In this document: one piece after another, positions 15,114-18,941 of the stretch | Position numbering within the stretch: the stretch's first letter is position 1 | Layout of the letters: each line of letters starts with the position of its first letter | Assembly: GCA_043758125.1 (NCBI GenBank) | Contig: JAYVOC010000008.1 | Coordinates: 1-18,941, forward strand | DNA length: 18,941 bases | Direction of reading: 5' to 3' | Source of the DNA: JANXSD01 sp043758125 | GTDB lineage: Bacteria > Bacteroidota > Bacteroidia > AKYH767-A > OLB10 | Translations under genes and position numbers: made by a program | Notes under the pieces: generated by a model | Told to the model about the DNA's origin: nothing | The model's database searches: none | Seen by the model: only the letters and a program-made list of their open reading frames with translations

Positions 15114-15980
15114 TTAATGTCGAATATGAATTTTCCCGTCTGATGGAAGTGTTTTTCCTGTTGTTTGTTCGATGATGTCAAGCATTTTCTTACGACTTTC
15201 ATTCGACAATACCTTCCCATTTAAAATGGCTTCATCATTACTAATAGTTAAGTCATACGATTGACCTTCAACAAGCAAATTCTCTTTATACAATCCTTGA
15301 ATAATAGCCTCAGCTAATTCTTCTTTTTTTGAAAGTCGTTTTTTCTCTTCTAACTTAAGTTTTATTCCAGATCTTTTAGATGCCTGTTCAATATCCTCAT
15401 TATAATTTGAATAATTATTTGCACTAACTAATACACCATCATCAATAATTTTTTTCACGCCAAATTGGTTCAACTCTATCGAAACAATTTTATTTTCGTG
15501 AGTTAGTAGAACAGTTTTAGTACCTTCTAAATAAATACTGTTTTTATTTAATGCTACTTCTTTAGCGTTTATACTTTCCTTTTTCTGTACAGATAAATTA
15601 CTTGAATTATTATCTATTTTTGATACAGTAATATTTTTTTCTTCAGCGTCTGTTCCAGCTTCAATTTTACCAACTGGTGCAACTGCTAAAGGATTATTGG
15701 AAGTAATATTTTCTTTAACCGTATCAATATTTCGTTTTGACAATAACGTGTAAAGTACAATTCCAGTAAGCAGAATTGCCCCTGTAATAATCCATTTGAA
15801 ATTACTTATCCGATTTAATGTACCAGGACTTGATTTCGGAATAAGATGTAACATCTCTTCACTACTTATTGCAAGTGGAATAGTAGCAGCCTCATTTAAT
15901 AAGCGATCGAGTTGAACATTACCGGTTTTGCGCGGCTCCAACTCTTCTCCTTCAACTTGCATTTTTGGCGTTTCGTTCAT
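15114..15980 (-). CDS. Anti-sigma-like single-pass membrane protein
   Basis: This 288-residue protein has a soluble, charged N-terminal 60 residues, one transmembrane helix at about 63-80 (FKWIITGAILLTGIVLYTLL), and a polar region of about 200 residues beyond it that is presumably periplasmic. The gene starts inside the 3' end of an ECF sigma gene (29-base overlap), so translational coupling and an anti-sigma role are likely. I do not recognise a named anti-sigma domain. The last 80 residues (from about 210) form a compact unit: a Lys/Glu-rich helix, then YDLTISNDEAILNGKVLS, then SRKKMLDIIEQTTGK and a terminal IHIRH. Similar ends occur in Bacteroidota envelope proteins of unknown role. It could be the periplasmic sensor part. 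Confidence 0.7.
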   Translation of the reverse strand: MNETPKMQVEGEELEPRKTGNVQLDRLLNEAATIPLAISSEEMLHLIPKSSPGTLNRISNFKWIITGAILLTGIVLYTLLSKRNIDTVKENITSNNPLAVAPVGKIEAGTDAEEKNITVSKIDNNSSNLSVQKKESINAKEVALNKNSIYLEGTKTVLLTHENKIVSIELNQFGVKKIIDDGVLVSANNYSNYNEDIEQASKRSGIKLKLEEKKRLSKKEELAEAIIQGLYKENLLVEGQSYDLTISNDEAILNGKVLSNESRKKMLDIIEQTTGKTLPSDGKIHIRH

Positions 15981-16482
15981 GGAGTTCTCCCTCCAGTTGT
16001 TTAGATAACATTATTCTTGCACGAACTAATCGTGATTTTATTCCATTTTCTGAAATGGTAAGTAATCCTGAAATTTCTTTAATGCTAAATCCACTTAACT
16101 CAAATAACACTAGCGGTTCGCGATATAGTTCAGGTAATTGGAGGATGGCAGAATGAAGCTCTTTAGAATTTAATTGCTCAAAAACTCCATTACTATTATC
16201 AATAGGTTCATCAATGATATGCACATCGAGCGGAACAAATCGTTGCTTTCGCATGATGTAAACATTTACTTTCCTACGAGCAATTGTGAACAGATAATAC
16301 AGGAATGCATCTTGATGCTTTACTTTATTAAATTGCTCCATTGCAGCTAGAACCGTGTCAGAAACAATGTCACGAACTTCTTCCTTATCCCATATCAACA
16401 CTTGTACAAAGCGCACTAATCGCTCATGCAAAGGGCTGTAAAGAGCCAGAAACTTCCGATGACGTTCATCTCCCTGATTCAT
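15952..16482 (-). CDS. ECF-family RNA polymerase sigma factor (second locus)
   Basis: This 176-residue protein has ECF organisation. Region 2 lies at about residues 10-80 (LYSPLHERLVRFVQVLI, the core-binding DIVSDTVLAAME, then YYLFTIARRKVNVYIMRKQ). Region 4 lies at about 105-164 (LPELYREPLVLFELSGFSIKEIS, then ISENGIKSRLVRARIMLSKQL). It heads a two-gene - strand unit whose second gene, a single-pass membrane protein, overlaps it by 29 bases. It is divergent from a PorE-like envelope gene, with 76 bases between the two starts, so a regulatory link is possible but not shown. It is not closely similar to the other sigma factor in the window, so recent duplication is unlikely. Confidence 0.93.
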   Translation of the reverse strand: MNQGDERHRKFLALYSPLHERLVRFVQVLIWDKEEVRDIVSDTVLAAMEQFNKVKHQDAFLYYLFTIARRKVNVYIMRKQRFVPLDVHIIDEPIDNSNGVFEQLNSKELHSAILQLPELYREPLVLFELSGFSIKEISGLLTISENGIKSRLVRARIMLSKQLEGELHERNAKNAS

Positions 16483-16558
16483 ATTGTTTACAAACTGTTG
16501 TTGATAGTTAGTGCATCAAGATTACTAAAAGTTTCAGGTTAAACATTAATTTTATTCC

Positions 16559-18520
16559 ATGATTAGACGATTCCTTCTCTTTTTGATGATTTTAAGTGCG
16601 CATAATGCTAATGCACAGTCAATTCCATTCGAGCGAACTGCATTTCGCGATAATGATGCTGGTCTTAAAGAAGCTGTGCAAAATTTAAATAAAGGCTCTA
16701 AACTAATGGATCAGAGCGAAGGCGCCTATAAATTAGCATTGCCTTTCTTGGAAAAAGCTCAGGTATTTAACCCAAATAACGCACTTTTAAATCTTCGTAT
16801 TGGATTATGCATTCTGAAAACTAGCCGCCAATATGAATCGCTTAACTATTTTTTAAAGGCCAAAGCATTAGATCCAGCTGTTGACCCAAAGCTTAATTAT
16901 TATATCGGTTTCGGATATCACTTAAATAGTGATTGGGATGATGCGATAAAATTTTATACTGCCTATACACAACGCCTTTCGAAAGATGATCAAACGGAAA
17001 AAATAGTAGCAACACAGCGTATTCATGAATGTGAAAATGGTAAAAAGCTTTCCATAGATACTGTTAATGTTGCAATAACGAATCTTGATAAAATAAATTC
17101 TGCTGAAGGCGATTATATTCCTTTGCTTAGCGCAGATGCAAAGTTGCTTTTCTTTACTTCCCGTCGTCCTGAAACTACTGGTGGAGGTATCGATGATTAC
17201 GATGGCGATTATTTTGAAGATGTTTATTTATCAACGAAAGAATCAAATGGTTGGTCGACACCAAAAAATTTAGGATCACCAATAAATACGATAAGTCATG
17301 ATGCTGCTGTTGGTTTATCTGTTGATGGACATTCTGTAATTATTTTTCGCGGTGATGTTAATGGCGGCGATTTATTTCTTTCAACAAATAATGGTTTTAA
17401 ATGGACGAATCCAATAAGTCTCGGTGCAAATATTAATTCGGAATATCATGAATCGAGTGCATGCTTTTCGCCTGATGGAAGAACATTGTATTTTGTAAGT
17501 GATCGTGAAGGTGGTTTTGGTGGTAGAGATATTTATAAAAGTACGTATGATGTTGACAAAAAAATATGGAAGGAAGCACAAAATTTAGGACCAATAATTA
17601 ACACATCAAATGATGAAGAAGGCGTATTTATGCATCCTGACGGAAAGACCTTATATTTTTCTTCCAAAGGACATAACACAATTGGTGGCTATGATATTTT
17701 TTATGCTGATTGGGATGGAAGTAAATGGTCGCAACCAGTTAATTTAGGGATACCAATTAATACTCCTGGCGATGAAGTTTTTTTTCAGGTTAGTGCTGAT
17801 GGACGAACAGCATATTATAGTTCGTACAGAACTGGTGGGCATGGTGAAAAAGATATTTATCGTATCGATTATTTAGAACGTAAAGAGCCTGTAACGAAAA
17901 TGGTTTTATTGCAAGGTAAAATTACTGACGCCGAAACAGGTATTCCAATAGCAGCGGAAATTGAAGTAATCGATCTTGACATAAATCAAACAGTAGGAAA
18001 ATTTACCAACGATGCGAAAACAGGAGAGTATTTAATTTCATTGCCTGCAGGAAAAAATTATGGAACGGTTATCACTTCAAAAGGATATTTATTTGAATCT
18101 GAAAATTTTGATTTGTTGGATCCTAAAGGGTATAAAGAAGTGACGAAAAATGTAGAGATGAAACCTATTAAGCCAGGGAACGGAATTGTACTTCACAATA
18201 TATTTTTCGAAACAGGAATTTATGCATTGAAAGAAACCTCTAAAAACGAACTTATTCGTATCATTGAATTGATGAAGTATTATCCTTCTTTACGAGTGGA
18301 AATTCAAGGCAATACCGATAATGTAGGAGGTGAATCTTTTAATTTAGACCTTTCGCAAAAACGTGCTAATGTGGTGAAGGATTATCTCGTTGAACGTGGA
18401 GTAGAGGCAAAACGATTAGAAGCAAATGGCTATGGATATTCAAAACCTCGCGCTACAAACGACACGCCTGAAGGCAAAGCATTAAACAGACGAATTGAAA
18501 TGGTAGTGATAGCAAATTGA
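16559..18520 (+). CDS. PorE-like envelope protein: TPR, PD40 beta-propeller, carboxypeptidase regulatory-like domain, OmpA peptidoglycan-binding domain
   Basis: This protein has 653 residues with a Sec signal peptide ending near NANAQ (16-20). TPR-like helices lie at about 35-165 (YESLNYFLKAKALDP, DWDDAIKFYTAY). Five PD40 blades with the S-DG-LYF-S pattern lie at about 191, 254, 304, 359 and 412. A carboxypeptidase regulatory-like fold lies at about 448-515 (GKITDAETGIPI). A C-terminal OmpA domain lies at about 540-653 with the peptidoglycan-binding residues Asp587 and Arg602 (15 apart, as in OmpA) and GYGYSKPRATNDTPEGK-LNRRIE. This domain order is that of PorE (PG1058 of Porphyromonas gingivalis), which ties T9SS parts to peptidoglycan. 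Unlike PorE, no lipobox Cys is present. Bacteroidota often carry several such paralogues, so the exact role is uncertain. It is divergent from an ECF sigma gene. Confidence 0.9.
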   Translation: MIRRFLLFLMILSAHNANAQSIPFERTAFRDNDAGLKEAVQNLNKGSKLMDQSEGAYKLALPFLEKAQVFNPNNALLNLRIGLCILKTSRQYESLNYFLKAKALDPAVDPKLNYYIGFGYHLNSDWDDAIKFYTAYTQRLSKDDQTEKIVATQRIHECENGKKLSIDTVNVAITNLDKINSAEGDYIPLLSADAKLLFFTSRRPETTGGGIDDYDGDYFEDVYLSTKESNGWSTPKNLGSPINTISHDAAVGLSVDGHSVIIFRGDVNGGDLFLSTNNGFKWTNPISLGANINSEYHESSACFSPDGRTLYFVSDREGGFGGRDIYKSTYDVDKKIWKEAQNLGPIINTSNDEEGVFMHPDGKTLYFSSKGHNTIGGYDIFYADWDGSKWSQPVNLGIPINTPGDEVFFQVSADGRTAYYSSYRTGGHGEKDIYRIDYLERKEPVTKMVLLQGKITDAETGIPIAAEIEVIDLDINQTVGKFTNDAKTGEYLISLPAGKNYGTVITSKGYLFESENFDLLDPKGYKEVTKNVEMKPIKPGNGIVLHNIFFETGIYALKETSKNELIRIIELMKYYPSLRVEIQGNTDNVGGESFNLDLSQKRANVVKDYLVERGVEAKRLEANGYGYSKPRATNDTPEGKALNRRIEMVVIAN

Positions 18521-18599
18521 AAATTGATTTTTACATTTTTATTAACTGATTTAAAAAACGCCGTATAGTTCTACAAATATTAATATGAAATCGAATTAA

Positions 18600-18941
18600 A
18601 TGAGGAAGAATATTTTTTTTATGAGAATAAAAAGCACTAGCTTGTTTGCTGGTTTACTGATGCTTTTTTTTATGCTTACTAATTTTAAAATAGTAGCACA
18701 AGATAATGAAGGTAGTAAAGTAAAATGGATGTCGTTAACAGAAGCAATGGAAAAGGTGAAGAAAGAACCTCGTCCAATCCTTCTCGATTTTTATACCGAT
18801 TGGTGTGGTTGGTGTAAGCAAATGATGAAAACTACTTACGCAGATGTTAACCTTGCTAGTTATATCAATACGTATTTCTATCCAGCAAAGTTTAATGCAG
18901 AAAGTAAGGATACAATCGAGTATCTAGGGAAAAAATATGGC
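18600..18941 (+). CDS. Secreted thioredoxin-fold protein (3' end outside window)
   Basis: The frame is open from ATG 18600 to the window edge (114 residues). A TAA lies directly upstream, so nothing earlier can be the start. A second ATG at 18621 is also plausible and gives a more typical signal peptide. The N-terminus is a Sec signal peptide with a long hydrophobic stretch (SLFAGLLMLFFMLT) and likely cleavage after VAQ. The mature part opens with W-SLTEAMEKVKKEPRPILLDFYTDWCGWCK, a thioredoxin-like (Thioredoxin_7/DUF255-like) motif with the redox pair CGWC, so a periplasmic thiol-disulfide role is likely. It lies 79 bases after the PorE-like gene on the same strand with no terminator seen between them, so readthrough is possible. 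Confidence 0.85.
   Translation, partial: MRKNIFFMRIKSTSLFAGLLMLFFMLTNFKIVAQDNEGSKVKWMSLTEAMEKVKKEPRPILLDFYTDWCGWCKQMMKTTYADVNLASYINTYFYPAKFNAESKDTIEYLGKKYG

Overview
The window comes from the chromosome of a low-GC member of the Bacteroidota. Four things point there: a giant surface protein ending in a gliding-motility-type (CHU_C / type B) C-terminal domain, the substrate tag of the type IX secretion system (T9SS); several start regions with the Bacteroidota -7 promoter motif TANNTTTG and no clear Shine-Dalgarno; a PorE-like TPR/beta-propeller/OmpA protein; and ECF sigma factors paired with membrane proteins. The sequence does not let me name a genus.

Layout, left to right. Bases 1-3918 are the 3' part of a very long repeat-rich secreted protein on the + strand, closed by a strong terminator. 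Next is a + strand housekeeping block: pheT (4078-6516), a DEAD-box RNA helicase (6554-7927) and, overlapping it by 4 bases, an EamA-type transporter (7924-8829). Facing it on the - strand is a tight three-gene operon (11932 down to 8946): an ECF sigma factor, a protein with a cytosolic N-terminus, one inner-membrane helix, a long linker and a beta-barrel-like C-terminus, and a PKD-domain lipoprotein. After a 466-base gene-free interval come rplU-rpmA (12399-13008) and a two-way terminator. A RES-Xre toxin-antitoxin module follows on the - strand (13956 to 13067), with an inverted-repeat operator at its promoter. Then come a secreted protein of unknown function (15030 to 14122) and a second ECF sigma/anti-sigma-like pair (16482 to 15114), both on the - strand. 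Divergent from that pair is the PorE-like envelope protein (16559-18520), followed by the start of a secreted thioredoxin-fold protein (18600 to the window end).

Most of the non-housekeeping genes concern the cell envelope. The first gene is a probable T9SS cargo, and the 16559 gene resembles the T9SS accessory protein PorE, which anchors to peptidoglycan. Two separate sigma/anti-sigma loci could couple envelope state to transcription.

The most interesting locus is the operon at 8946-11932. Its middle gene appears to be one polypeptide that holds a sigma factor at the inner membrane and ends in an outer-membrane-type barrel. That would allow direct signalling across both membranes without a separate TonB-dependent receptor. 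The third gene, a lipoprotein with a possible surface-export signal, could be the external partner or the regulated output. This model is inference from gene order and domain layout.
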